Notes: generated by a model from the sequence alone, not told the origin. Numbered from the stretch's first letter, positions 16,560-30,400 are shown. The stretch: DNA of 64,000 nt from an uncultured Desulfovibrio sp. (GCA_934546745.1 CAKTDV010000003.1:114392-178391); one strand, 5' to 3'. Numbers and translations: made by a program.

Positions 16560-17768
16560 ATGCGAAAACTGTATGTCATCATGGTGGGATTGCCCGCGCG
16601 CGGCAAGTCCACGCTGGCCCGGCGCATCCGCGAAGGTCTGGAGGCCGACGGACGCCAGGCGGCCATTTTCAATAACGGGGATTTGCGCCGCCGCCTGCTG
16701 GGGGCGAAGTCCACCAGCCCGGAATTTTACCGTCCCGATAACGCCCAGGGGCGGGCCCTCAGGGAGGAGCTCTGCCGCCGCAACCTGGATCGGGCACGCC
16801 AATGGCTGGCACAGGGCGGCGACGTGGCGATCCTTGACGCCACCAACGGCAGCGCCCAGCGCCGCGCCATGATTCTTGAGGAGCTGCGGGATCACCCGGC
16901 CCTGTTCATCGAATGCGTCAACGAGGATCCCCTGCTGCTTGACCTGAGCATTCGTGCCAAGGCAAAACTGCCGGAATACGCCGCCTACGGCGAGGAAGAA
17001 GCCGTCGCCAGCTTCCGGGAACGCCTCAGTTATTACGAAGCCATGTATACGCCTGCCGGCCACGGGCCGGAACGTTTCTGGATCCGTGTCGACGCGCCGG
17101 CAAACCGCATCCTGCGGGAGCAACCCTGCGAAGCATCCCCCGTATATCCGGCTATCCGCGAGGTTCTTGTCTGTCCGTGGGTCCGCAGCCTCTATCTTGT
17201 GCGCCACGGCCAGACGGAATTCAATCTTGAGGGCCGCATCGGCGGCGATCCGCCGCTGACGCCCAAGGGCAGGGAGCAGGCCCAGCGGCTGGCCCGGCGG
17301 CTGCGCGGCGAACGCCTCGACTGGCTGTTCACATCGACACGGCGGCGCTCGCATGAGACCGCCGCGCCCCTGCTGGCCGAACGCCCGGATCTCCACTGCC
17401 TTGCCCTGAAGGAATTCGATGAGATCTTTGCCGGAGATTGCGAAGGCATGCGCTATGACGACATCCGCGCCACCATGCCGCAGGTGACCATGCAGCGCAA
17501 TGCCGACAAGTACGGCTACGCCTATCCTCATGGCGAAAGCTATGCCATGCTGCGCGATCGCGTCCGGCATGGCGTCATGCGCGCCCTTTTTCTGGCCAGG
17601 GACAGGCCAACCGTCATTGTGGGGCATCAGGCCATCAATCGTGTCGTGCTTGCCCTCTTTCTCAAGCATCGCAAGGAAGACATTCCCTACCTCAACGTGC
17701 CGCAGGACAACTTCTATCATCTGTCCGTCACGCCGCAACGCAAGCTTTTTGAACGGATTTCCTACTGA
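16560..17768 (+). CDS. PFKFB-like bifunctional protein: 6-phosphofructo-2-kinase / fructose-2,6-bisphosphatase homologue
   Basis: 402 residues, collinear with the eukaryotic PFKFB core. The N-terminal P-loop kinase has IMVGLPARGKST (6-17), FNNGDLRRR near 38, and the Walker-B-like AILDATN near 90. The C-terminal histidine-phosphatase domain starts at LYLVRHGQTEFN (near 212), with the diagnostic GRIGGD, the acid residue in DEIFAGDCEGM, and the second histidine in VGHQAINR. All catalytic residues visible in the phosphatase are intact. Fructose-2,6-bisphosphate is barely studied in bacteria, so the substrate is inference; a nucleotide or sugar-phosphate role remains possible. The start ATG at 16560 follows GCGAGGCG; the region before it holds the tyrS terminator. 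Confidence 0.75.
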   Translation: MRKLYVIMVGLPARGKSTLARRIREGLEADGRQAAIFNNGDLRRRLLGAKSTSPEFYRPDNAQGRALREELCRRNLDRARQWLAQGGDVAILDATNGSAQRRAMILEELRDHPALFIECVNEDPLLLDLSIRAKAKLPEYAAYGEEEAVASFRERLSYYEAMYTPAGHGPERFWIRVDAPANRILREQPCEASPVYPAIREVLVCPWVRSLYLVRHGQTEFNLEGRIGGDPPLTPKGREQAQRLARRLRGERLDWLFTSTRRRSHETAAPLLAERPDLHCLALKEFDEIFAGDCEGMRYDDIRATMPQVTMQRNADKYGYAYPHGESYAMLRDRVRHGVMRALFLARDRPTVIVGHQAINRVVLALFLKHRKEDIPYLNVPQDNFYHLSVTPQRKLFERISY

Positions 17769-17816
17769 TATTCCATGAGTTGCTTATCGGGAAAATTAAA
17801 AAGCCGCTCTCCCCCG

Positions 17817-17845
17817 TTGTCAGAAGGAACATATTTCGCTATAGT
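17817..17845 (+). promoter_or_regulatory. Promoter of the REC/HD-GYP gene
   Basis: TTGTCA (17817-17822) and TATAGT (17840-17845), 17-nt spacer, about 85 nt before the start codon. Confidence 0.55.
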
Positions 17846-17930
17846 CAGGCACCAGAAACTCTGATCTGTGTGCATGTCTTGACAGACAACATCTTGAGCC
17901 ATTTCCCGGACAGGAAGGCGATACGTCTCC

Positions 17931-18971
17931 ATGAAAAATATTGCGATCATTGACGACAGCAGACTCAAACGCGACTATCTCCAGCGCGTCCTTGGCGAAG
18001 AGTTCCACATCCACAGCTATGAAAGCGGCGCGGCCGCTCTGCCCGAACTGCCAAAGCTCGACATACAGTGTATTCTTCTGGATGTGGAAATGCCCGGCGA
18101 AGACGGCTTTGCCGTCATCAAGCGCATCAAGGCAACGCCTTCCCTGCGGGATATTCCCGTTATTTTTGTGACCAGCCTCAGCGACTGGGAACTGGAGTCG
18201 CGCGGTCTCAGCAGCGGCGCGGTGGATTTTCTGGGGAATCAGTACTCCCCGGAAATCATCCGTTCCCGTGTGCATAATCATGTGAATCTGTTCGAATACA
18301 AGCATAAACTGGAACAGCGCGTCCAGGAAACGACGCGGACCATCTTCGAATTACAGGACGCCATCATGGTGGCGCTTTCAGATCTCGTGGAATGCCGCGA
18401 CGAAAACACCGCCGGGCACGCCCAGCGCACACGCGGCTATGTGGAATGTCTTATCCGGGCGCTGCAGAAACGGGGTGATTACGCCGATGAGCTCACCAGG
18501 GAATTCGTGCGCGATCTCATCAGGGCCGCGCCTCTGCACGACATCGGAAAAATCGGCGTCCGCGACGCGGTACTCAACAAACCCGGACGGCTTTCCCCCG
18601 AAGAATTCGAGGAAATGAAAAAACATACTGTATTCGGGGCTACCGCCATCCTGCGGGCCATGAAGACCCTGCATCAGGCCAATTTTCTCTGTATTCTGCG
18701 CGACATTTCCCTGTCACATCACGAAAAATGGGACGGTACCGGCTATCCGCTCGGTCTGGACGGCGTTCGTATACCGCTCTGCGGCCGCATCATGGCCATT
18801 GCCGACGTGTACGACGCCCTTGTCAGCAAACGTCCCTATAAAGACCCCATGCCTCACGAAAAGGCGGCCAGCATCATTCTGGAAGGCAGGGGAAGCCATT
18901 TTGATCCGCTGGTGACGGATGCCTTTGAGGCCTGTCAGGAAGAATTTCACGAAATTGCCATGCAATACTAA
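17931..18971 (+). CDS. Response regulator with HD-GYP domain (cyclic-di-GMP phosphodiesterase type)
   Basis: 346 residues. The N-terminal receiver domain has acidic pair D8-D9, phospho-acceptor D51 (LLDVEMPG) and T81. The nearly invariant switch lysine is replaced: GAVDFLGNQYSP puts Asn103 where K is expected and Gln where P is. A short helical linker (115-140) leads to a complete HD-GYP domain: H163, H203-D204 (PLHDIGKIG), H232, H263-H264 and GTGYP (269-273). These should hydrolyse cyclic-di-GMP. No partner kinase is adjacent. It has its own promoter and terminator, so it is a single-gene unit. The altered receiver may change or abolish phosphorylation control. Confidence 0.9.
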   Translation: MKNIAIIDDSRLKRDYLQRVLGEEFHIHSYESGAAALPELPKLDIQCILLDVEMPGEDGFAVIKRIKATPSLRDIPVIFVTSLSDWELESRGLSSGAVDFLGNQYSPEIIRSRVHNHVNLFEYKHKLEQRVQETTRTIFELQDAIMVALSDLVECRDENTAGHAQRTRGYVECLIRALQKRGDYADELTREFVRDLIRAAPLHDIGKIGVRDAVLNKPGRLSPEEFEEMKKHTVFGATAILRAMKTLHQANFLCILRDISLSHHEKWDGTGYPLGLDGVRIPLCGRIMAIADVYDALVSKRPYKDPMPHEKAASIILEGRGSHFDPLVTDAFEACQEEFHEIAMQY

Positions 18972-18988
18972 GCCCGCCACAAAGAAGG

Positions 18989-19021
18989 AGCCGCCCTGCC
19001 AGAAATGACGGGCGGCTTTTC
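18989..19021 (+). terminator. Intrinsic terminator after the HD-GYP gene
   Basis: Stem AGCCGCCC (18989-18996) with GGGCGGCT (19010-19017), 13-nt loop, then TTTTCTT. Confidence 0.75.
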
Positions 19022-19100
19022 TTATGCTATGCGTGGACTGCGTGGGCGCGCATGCCTCGCGCGTCCGCCGTAGGTGTCTCAGGTTACAAACGCGAAAGCC

Positions 19101-19865
19101 CTAGATGCCGAGCTGGCTGAATCCGCTGTCCACGTAGAGAATTTCCCCGGTGACACCGTGGGCAAGATCGGAAGCAAAAAAGGTCGCCGCGCCGCCGACA
19201 TCCGCTGTCGTCACATTGCGGCGCAGGGGCGCGTGTTCTTCCACACGGCTGAAAATATCCTTCAGGCCGGACACGGCGGATGCCGCAAGCGTCTTGATGG
19301 GGCCAGCGCTGATGGCGTTGACGCGCACCCCCCTGGCCCCAAGATCATAGGACAGATACCGCACGGAGGCTTCCAGCGCCGCCTTGGCCACGCCCATGAC
19401 GTTGTAGCCGGGAATGATCTTGGTGGAGCCATGATAGGTCAGGCACAACACCGACGATCCCTCACGGAACAGAGGCTCAAAGGCGCGACAGATACCCGTG
19501 AGGGAATAGGCGGAAATATCCAGCGCCAGATGAAAACCATCGCGGGAGGTATCAAGGAAACGGCCCGACAGATCCTCGCGATTGGCAAATGCCACGGAAT
19601 GCACGAGAATATCCAGATCGCCCCATTTTTCCCGGACAAGATCCGCGGCCGCGGCAATCTGCGCGTCGTCAGCCACGTCAAGCTGAAAGGTGTACTCGCC
19701 CCCCAGTTCGGCGCTCAACGGTTCCACGCGCTTTCTGATGGCATCGCCTACGTAATTGAAGGCAAGGCGCGCCCCCTGGGCCTTGAACGCCCGCGCAATG
19801 CCGTAGGCAATGCTCTTGTTGTTGGCAAGACCCAGAACGAGGGCTTTTTTTCCTTGGAGCAGCAT
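19101..19865 (-). CDS. fabI: Enoyl-[acyl-carrier-protein] reductase (NADH), FabI
   Basis: 254 residues, short-chain dehydrogenase fold. FabI performs the last reduction of fatty-acid elongation. Seen are the nucleotide-binding start KKALVLGLANNKSIAYGIA (6-24), catalytic Tyr and Lys in YNVMGVAK (spacing Y-x6-K, near 153-160), and the SAGPIKTLAA loop (near 188-197). CTAAGGAGAACCT lies before the ATG. It is last of the leftward hisD-purC-fabI run, 100 nt after purC. Confidence 0.96.
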   Translation of the reverse strand: MLLQGKKALVLGLANNKSIAYGIARAFKAQGARLAFNYVGDAIRKRVEPLSAELGGEYTFQLDVADDAQIAAAADLVREKWGDLDILVHSVAFANREDLSGRFLDTSRDGFHLALDISAYSLTGICRAFEPLFREGSSVLCLTYHGSTKIIPGYNVMGVAKAALEASVRYLSYDLGARGVRVNAISAGPIKTLAASAVSGLKDIFSRVEEHAPLRRNVTTADVGGAATFFASDLAHGVTGEILYVDSGFSQLGI

Positions 19866-19965
19866 AGGTTCTCCTTAGAGCATGGTGCTTTTCAACGTTG
19901 TCACTTTCAACGCGTCGCCGCGCGCGGACGGCCGCTTTTTCAGCGTGAACCCGCGCCGTCACCGT

Positions 19966-20862
19966 CTAGGCCGTGAAGGGCGCGCCCGTAAGAATTTCAA
20001 AAGCTTCCCGGTAACGGGCGGCCGTGGCGTCTATGATGTCCCGGGGCAGCGGCGGCGGCGGGGGCTGCATGTTCCACGGCTGACTCTTGAGCCAGTCGCG
20101 CAGAAACTGCTTGTCAAAGCTCTTCTGCCCGCGTCCCGGCGCATACTCAGAGGCGGGCCAGAAACGGGAGGAATCCGGCGTCAGCACCTCGTCAATCAAG
20201 CGCAGTTCGCCATCCACAAAACCGAATTCAAATTTGGTATCGGCCACGATGATGCCGCGTCCCGCCGCATAGGCGCGCCCCGCCTCGTAGATGGCCAGCG
20301 AGGCTTCCCGCGCCTTTTGGGCAACATCGTCGCCCAGCAGGCGCGCCGCTTCATCCAGGCTGATATTCTGATCATGCTCGCCCAGTTCCGCCTTGGTGGA
20401 CGGCGTGAAGAGGGCGGGCTCAAGTCTGGCGGACTCCTCAAGATTGGCCGGCAGTTCATGGCCGCAGACCTTGCCGGTGGCCAGATAGTCCTTCCAGCCG
20501 CTCCCGGTGATGTAGCCGCGCACGATACATTCCACAGGCAGGGGCTTTGCCTTGCGCACAAGCACGGAACGCCCCTCAAGCTCATCCTTCCAGGGGGCAA
20601 GGGCGGCGGGGAAACGCTCGACATCGCTCTCCACAAGATGGTTGGGAATGATATCCCGGAAACGATCCATCCAGAACAGGGTGATCTGATTGAGGATGAC
20701 ACCCTTGTACGGCACAGGTTCGGCCATGATAACATCAAAGGCCGACATGCGGTCCGTCGTGACAATCAGCAACGTCTTGTCGTCAATATCGTAAATATCC
20801 CGCACCTTGCCGCGTGAGAGCAGAGGGAAGGCGGTAATGCTGGTTTGCGTAACCACGCGCAT
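19966..20862 (-). CDS. purC: Phosphoribosylaminoimidazole-succinocarboxamide synthase
   Basis: 298 residues, the longer SAICAR synthetase form. It joins aspartate to CAIR in purine synthesis. Visible are LLSRGKVRDIYDIDD (14-28), TTDRMSAFDVIMAEPVPYKG (34-53), PVECIVRGYITGSGWKDY (near 98-115) and the ATP/metal loop IIVADTKFEFGF (near 200-211). It lies between hisD and fabI on the same strand with gaps of 69 and 100 nt, so one transcript is likely. Confidence 0.97.
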   Translation of the reverse strand: MRVVTQTSITAFPLLSRGKVRDIYDIDDKTLLIVTTDRMSAFDVIMAEPVPYKGVILNQITLFWMDRFRDIIPNHLVESDVERFPAALAPWKDELEGRSVLVRKAKPLPVECIVRGYITGSGWKDYLATGKVCGHELPANLEESARLEPALFTPSTKAELGEHDQNISLDEAARLLGDDVAQKAREASLAIYEAGRAYAAGRGIIVADTKFEFGFVDGELRLIDEVLTPDSSRFWPASEYAPGRGQKSFDKQFLRDWLKSQPWNMQPPPPPLPRDIIDATAARYREAFEILTGAPFTA

Positions 20863-20931
20863 GACTGTTTCCTTTGGTCGTCAGACCCTGTTGCCGGTAA
20901 CGTGAATGTGCTCCCCCAAAAGCGCCATGCC

Positions 20932-22236
20932 CTAGCGGTTAAAACGGATTTCCACCGCCCGCGCATGGGCTTCCAACCCTTCCAGGCGCGCCAGAGAGGC
21001 AATGGCCACGGCGTTGTCCCGCAGAAACGTGGGAGAGGTCGCCACAATGCTCGTCTTCTTGCAGAAATTCTGTACGGACAGGGCGGAGGAAAAACGGGCC
21101 GTGCCCAGCGTGGGCAGGACATGATTGGGCCCGGCAAAATAGTCGCCCACGGGTTCCGGGCTGTGCTGGCCCATGAAGACGGCCCCCGCATGGCGGATGC
21201 CCGGCAGAACGCTCCACGGATCGCGCACGCACAATTCCAGATGTTCAGGAGCCACACGGTTCGCCACGGCCACGGCCGTTCTCAGATTGGGAACCACCAC
21301 CACAGCGCCCCAGTCCTCCAGGGATTTGCCCGCGATGGCGACCTTGGGAAGGGCGGCGCACTGCCGCTCCAGCTCTTCCAGAAGATACTCGGCCAGGCGG
21401 GCGTCATCAGTGACGCAAATGGCGGATGCCAGCGGATCGTGCTCCGCCTGTGAAAGCATGTCGGCGGCCAGCCAAGCGGGGCGGGCGCTACTGTCGGCAA
21501 TGACGAGAACCTCGCTGGGCCCGGCCACCATGTCGATGCCCACCGCCCCTTGGACAAGGCGTTTGGCCGTTGCCACGTAGATGTTGCCGGGACCGGCGAT
21601 AACGTCCACCGGGGCGATGCTCGCCGTGCCGTAGGCCAGCGCGCCGATGGCCCATGCGCCGCCAACGCGGTACACTTCGTCAATATCCAGCAGATGGGCC
21701 GCGGCCAGTATGTGCGGGTCCACCGATCCGTCCCGCCGGGGCGGCGTACAGACGACCACGCGGCGCACACCCGCCACCAGTGCCGGAATGGCGTTCATGA
21801 GCAGGCTGGACACCAGCGGCGTACTGCCGCCCTTGCCTCCGGGCACATACAGCCCCACATTGTCCACAGGGATGACCCGCTGCCCAAGAATACTGCCGTC
21901 AGGACGTGTCTCAAACCACGATTTTTCCAGCTGGTTTTCATGAAAACGGCGGATATTCCCGGCGGCGAGGCTGATATATTCGCGGCTTTCCAGCGAGACG
22001 CCCGCCGCGCCACGGGCAATGTCCTCCGCCGGAATCCGCAGGGGCGCCTCAAAGGATTCACAATCAAACTGGCGTGTGTACGCCACAAGGGCGTCGTCGC
22101 CTTTTTCACGGACGGCCGACAAAAATTCGCGCACCTGCTCCTCCACGGCGTTGCCGGGGTTAAAGCGGGCATCAAGCCAGCTGGAAGCCTTGGTCCATTC
22201 CTGTTCGTTTTGCAGATGCAACAGACGGCACGTCAT
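20932..22236 (-). CDS. hisD: Histidinol dehydrogenase
   Basis: 434 residues. HisD catalyses the last two steps of histidine synthesis, from histidinol to histidine, using zinc and NAD. The conserved VDNVGLYVPGGKGGSTPL (near 120-137), AGPGNIYVATAKRLVQG (near 206-222), DMVAGPSEVLVIAD (225-238) and QAEHDPLASA (near 256-265) blocks are intact. The ATG at 22236 has GAGAGGAG just upstream. A leftward promoter lies at 22298-22326. It is the first gene of hisD-purC-fabI; no other his genes are here. Confidence 0.97.
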   Translation of the reverse strand: MTCRLLHLQNEQEWTKASSWLDARFNPGNAVEEQVREFLSAVREKGDDALVAYTRQFDCESFEAPLRIPAEDIARGAAGVSLESREYISLAAGNIRRFHENQLEKSWFETRPDGSILGQRVIPVDNVGLYVPGGKGGSTPLVSSLLMNAIPALVAGVRRVVVCTPPRRDGSVDPHILAAAHLLDIDEVYRVGGAWAIGALAYGTASIAPVDVIAGPGNIYVATAKRLVQGAVGIDMVAGPSEVLVIADSSARPAWLAADMLSQAEHDPLASAICVTDDARLAEYLLEELERQCAALPKVAIAGKSLEDWGAVVVVPNLRTAVAVANRVAPEHLELCVRDPWSVLPGIRHAGAVFMGQHSPEPVGDYFAGPNHVLPTLGTARFSSALSVQNFCKKTSIVATSPTFLRDNAVAIASLARLEGLEAHARAVEIRFNR

Positions 22237-22297
22237 GCTTTTCTCCTCTCGTTCCCCGGGAAAAAACAGGGGATATCGCGCCTTGGCGTAATAAGCA

Positions 22298-22326
22298 AGT
22301 ATAGCCAAGGAGACGCCTGTTGTCGA
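22298..22326 (-). promoter_or_regulatory. hisD-purC-fabI promoter
   Basis: Leftward TCGACA (+ 22326-22321) and TATACT (22303-22298) with 17-nt spacing, about 60 nt before the hisD ATG. Confidence 0.55.
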
Positions 22327-22406
22327 GACGTGCCCTCTCTCCTTCCCGTGACGGACCCGGCATCCCTTGACATCCGCGGCATGGGCTCTTACCTGTGGAG
22401 GATGCG

Positions 22407-22424
22407 GGGGCGCGTACGCGCCCC
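22407..22424. promoter_or_regulatory. Perfect 18-bp palindrome in the grpE leader
   Basis: GGGGCGCGTACGCGCCCC is fully self-complementary and sits 23 nt before the grpE ATG. A weak promoter, TTGACA (22367-22372) with TACCTG (22390-22395), lies just upstream, so the palindrome would be at the transcript start. It could be an operator or an RNA hairpin hiding the start region. No CIRCE element or sigma-32 box was recognised. Confidence 0.5.
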
Positions 22425-22447
22425 AAATACCATTGTGGGGGCTAGTC

Positions 22448-23083
22448 ATGCACCATCATAACGTGCACAAATCCTATATGAAGGCGGCCCAGACCGCCAG
22501 AGAATGTCCTGAAACGGAAATGCCCGCCGACGAGGCATTCCTTGCGGATCACCAGGTTGCGCCCGACGGCGAAAACGCCGGGGAAAAGGTCGTAAGTCCC
22601 TCCGCGCTGCCGGAAAATCTCGACGCCCTGTGCAAAGAACATATCTGTCCGCTGTGCAACGTCCAGGCCGAGGCCGACGAGCAACGCCTGCGCGCCGCGG
22701 CGGAAATGGAAAATTTCAAGAAACGGCTGGCGCGCGAGCATGAGGAAATGGCCCGTTACGCCGCCGAAAAGGTTCTGCGCGATCTTCTGCCGGCACTGGA
22801 CAATCTTGATCTCGCGCTGCAATACGGCAGCCAGAACGAAGCCTGCCGCGACATGCTGCAGGGTGTGGCCATGACCCGCAAGCAGCTGCTTGAGGCTGTG
22901 GCCCGGCACGGCCTGGCCCCCGTGGGCGTCGAAGGAGAACTCTTCACCCCCGAACTCCACGAGGCCGTAGGATTTGACGCCCGCCCGGAAATGGAAAAAA
23001 ACGCCGTGGCCCGCGTCCTCCAAAGCGGCTACAAGCTCGGCGAGCGTCTCCTGCGACCCGCCAAAGTCATGATCAACCAATAG
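22448..23083 (+). CDS. grpE: GrpE nucleotide-exchange factor
   Basis: 211 residues. GrpE dimers release ADP from DnaK. The N-terminal 60 residues are polar and acidic. The long helix follows (RLRAAAEMENFKKRLAREHE, near 80-99), then AEKVLRDLLPALDNLDLAL and the C-terminal beta domain with ELHEAVGF. An unusual CPLC pair (residues about 68-71) lies just before the coiled-coil helix and might bind zinc or act in redox sensing. The ATG at 22448 follows GTGGGGGCTAGTC, a modest Shine-Dalgarno. It stands alone; dnaK and dnaJ are not nearby. A strong terminator follows. Confidence 0.93.
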   Translation: MHHHNVHKSYMKAAQTARECPETEMPADEAFLADHQVAPDGENAGEKVVSPSALPENLDALCKEHICPLCNVQAEADEQRLRAAAEMENFKKRLAREHEEMARYAAEKVLRDLLPALDNLDLALQYGSQNEACRDMLQGVAMTRKQLLEAVARHGLAPVGVEGELFTPELHEAVGFDARPEMEKNAVARVLQSGYKLGERLLRPAKVMINQ

Positions 23084-23152
23084 AACACAGCCCTTTCCCT
23101 GGCACCCGTTCCTTCAGCCGGGGAGGCAATGATGCGGATCGGACTTCGTCCC

Positions 23153-23187
23153 AGGCCGCCTTTCCCATGAAGGAAAGGCGGCCTTTT
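23153..23187 (+). terminator. grpE intrinsic terminator
   Basis: A perfect 13-bp stem, AGGCCGCCTTTCC (23153-23165) with GGAAAGGCGGCCT (23172-23184), loop CATGAA, then TTT. It lies between convergent grpE and rpoC and may also slow leftward transcripts, although there is no T-run in that direction. Confidence 0.8.
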
Positions 23188-23215
23188 CAATGGGGAAATT
23201 CCCAGGAAGATGGGA

Positions 23216-27385
<4,170 letters not shown>

Positions 27386-27437
27386 ATGGGTATCCTAGCT
27401 TGTTAAAAGCAGATTAAGAATCGTTGCCGGCGGAACA

Positions 27438-27470
27438 CGTCCGGGGAAGGACTCCGTCCCTCCCCGGACG
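27438..27470 (-). terminator. Perfect hairpin in the rpoB-rpoC gap
   Basis: CGTCCGGGGA (27438-27447) pairs with TCCCCGGACG (27461-27470) around a 13-nt loop, just after the rpoB stop. No T-run follows leftward, so an mRNA processing or stability role is more likely than full termination. Confidence 0.4.
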
Positions 27471-27473
27471 GCG

Positions 27474-30400
27474 CTAATCCCGCTGCGAATCTTCGTCCTC
27501 ACGGGCTTCGCGCATGAAGCCCACGCGCTTGGGCCGTTTCCTGCCCTCTTCCTGATGCAGGGTCACGTTGAGGCCAAGGCTCATGAGTTCCTTGACAAGA
27601 ACGTTGAAGGATTCAGGCAGTCCGGCCTCAAGGAAGTTATCGCCCTTGACAATCTTTTCGTACATCTTCACGCGGCCCGTCACGTCGTCGGACTTGACGG
27701 TCAGGAATTCCTGCAGCAGATATGCCGCGCCGTAGGCTTCCAGAGCCCAGACTTCCATTTCCCCAAGGCGCTGGCCGCCGAACTGGGCCTTGCCGCCAAG
27801 GGGCTGCTGCGTCACCAGCGAGTAGGGGCCTGTGGAGCGCGCATGAATTTTCTCATCGACAAGATGATGCAGTTTGAGCATGTACATGACGCCGGTCGTC
27901 ACGCGGTTTTTGAAGGGAACGCCCGTGCGGCCGTCATACAGGACGGTCTTGCCGTCGTTGGGCATTTTCGCCTTGTCCATCCAGCCCCAGATTTCGGCTT
28001 CGGTGGCGCCGTCGAAGACAGGCGTCTGCGTCACGATGCCGTTGCGCAGTTTTTTGACGGAGGCGATGAACTCCTCATCGTCCATGCCGTCCACGAGATC
28101 GTTGATATCCCCGGCATTGAAGATGTCCTTCACTTCGTCGCGCAACACCCGCACAGGCACGCCGGAATTCACCAGTTCCGCCAGCTGGCGGCCAAGCTCC
28201 TTGGCGCCCCAGCCGAGATGGGTTTCCATGATCTGCCCGATGTTCATTCGCGAAGGCACGCCGAGAGGATTGAGTACGATATCTACAGGACGGCCGTCGG
28301 CGAAGAAGGGCATGTCCTCTTCCGGCAGAATGCAGGACACAACGCCCTTGTTGCCGTGGCGGCCGGCCATTTTATCGCCCACGGAGAGCTTCCGCTTGAT
28401 GGCGATATGCACCTTGACCATACGGATCACGCCGGGCGGCAGATCATCGCCCTCGGTGACCTTTTCACGCTTGGAATCGTAGATGGCCTTGATATATTCC
28501 ACCTGCCTGTCATAGTCGCGCAGCATGGAGGCCACATAGTCGTTGGTCTCCTTGCTCTTGAACAGGCCGGCCAGTTTCTTCACGGGCAGCTCCGCCAGCG
28601 TCTCTTCCGTCAGCACGGCGCCGGCCTCAATGAGCACCTCCCCCTTGCGCGCGCCGGAGATCGTCGTGGCAACCTGCTTGCCGACGACGGCGGGGGCCAT
28701 GCGGTCGCGGGTGCGCCGCGACAGCGCGCGCATATGATCGGCTTCCTTCTGATCCAGCACGGCCGTATCGTGCGCCTCAATGGCCAGGGTGCGCTCGTCC
28801 TTTTCGCCGGATCGGCGGTTGAAGACCTTCACGTCAATGACGGTGCCCTCCACCCCCGGCGGCACCTTGAGCGAGGTGTTTTTCACGTCGCGCGCCTTTT
28901 CGCCGAAAATGGCCCGCAGAAGCTTTTCCTCCGGCGTCAGCTGCGTTTCGCCCTTGGGGGTAATCTTGCCCACGAGGATATCGTCAGGCTTGACGGGCGC
29001 GCCGATGCGAATGATGCCGCTTTCGTCAAGGTTGCGCAGCATCTCCTCGCTGACGTTGGGAATGTCCCGCGTGATTTCCTCCGGGCCGAGCTTGGTGTCA
29101 CGGGCCACGACCTCAAATTCCTCAATATGGACGGAAGTAAAGGTGTCTTCCTTGACGACGCGTTCCGAGATGAGGATGGAGTCCTCGTAGTTGTAGCCGC
29201 ACCACGGCATGAAGGCCACCACAAGATTCTTGCCCAGCGCCAGCGTGCCATCGTCAATGCCGGGACCATCGGCAAGGATGTCGCCCTTTTTCACCATCTG
29301 GCCGGGGCGGCAGGTCGGTTTCTGGCCAAAGCAGGAATTCTGGTTGGATTTGTGGTATTTGAGCAGATCGTACACGCGCACGCCGCCCTGCTGCGGATAC
29401 AGATCGCCATCGTAGGAAACCACGAGGCGGTCGGCATCCACATACTCCACCCTGCCCGGAGCGGGGGCCACGATGCAGGCGCCGGAGTCGCGGGCGACGT
29501 CCACTTCCATGCCCGTGCCCACCAGCGGCTTTTCACTGCGCAGCAACGGCACGGCCTGACGCTGCATGTTGGACCCCATAAGCGCGCGGTTGGCGTCGTC
29601 ATGTTCCAGAAACGGAATCAGCGCTGCGGAAATGGAGACCATCTGACTGGGAGAAATGTCCATGAGCGTCACTTCCTCACGGGGACGCATTTCCACTTCG
29701 CCGCGGACACGCACCGTGACGTATTCGTCAAGCAGGTTGCCTTCGGCGTCCACGCGGGCATTGGCCTGCGCCACCACCTGCCCGGTTTCGCGCGTCGCGT
29801 CGAGATGCACGATCTCATCGGTCATGCGGCCGTCGCGGATGACGCGGTACGGCGTTTCGATGAACCCGAAATCGTTGACCTTGGCAAAGGTCGTCAGTGA
29901 CACGATCAGACCGATATTCGGACCTTCCGGCGTTTCGATGGGGCAGATGCGGCCATAGTGCGAGGTGTGCACGTCGCGCACCTCAAAACCGGCGCGCTCG
30001 CGGGTCAGACCGCCAGGCCCAAGCGCCGAGAGGCGGCGCTTGTGCGTCACTTCGGACAGGGAGTTGGTCTGATCCATGAACTGCGAAAGCTGCGACGTGC
30101 CAAAAAACTCCTTCAGCACGGCGGCCACCGGCTTGGGATTGATGAGATCGTGCGGCATGAGCGTCGTGATTTCCTGAAGGCTCATGCGCTCCTTGATGGC
30201 GCGCTCCATGCGCACAAGACCGATACGGTACTGGTTTTCCACCAGTTCGCCCACAAGGCGCACCCGGCGGTTGCCCAGATGGTCAATATCGTCGGCGGGG
30301 CCGTGACTGTCCTTGAGCTGCACCAGCACCTTGATGGCCGACAGAATATCATAGTCGGTCAGGGTGCGGCTGTCGGTGAAGCGCTCCAGCGCCTCGCGGT

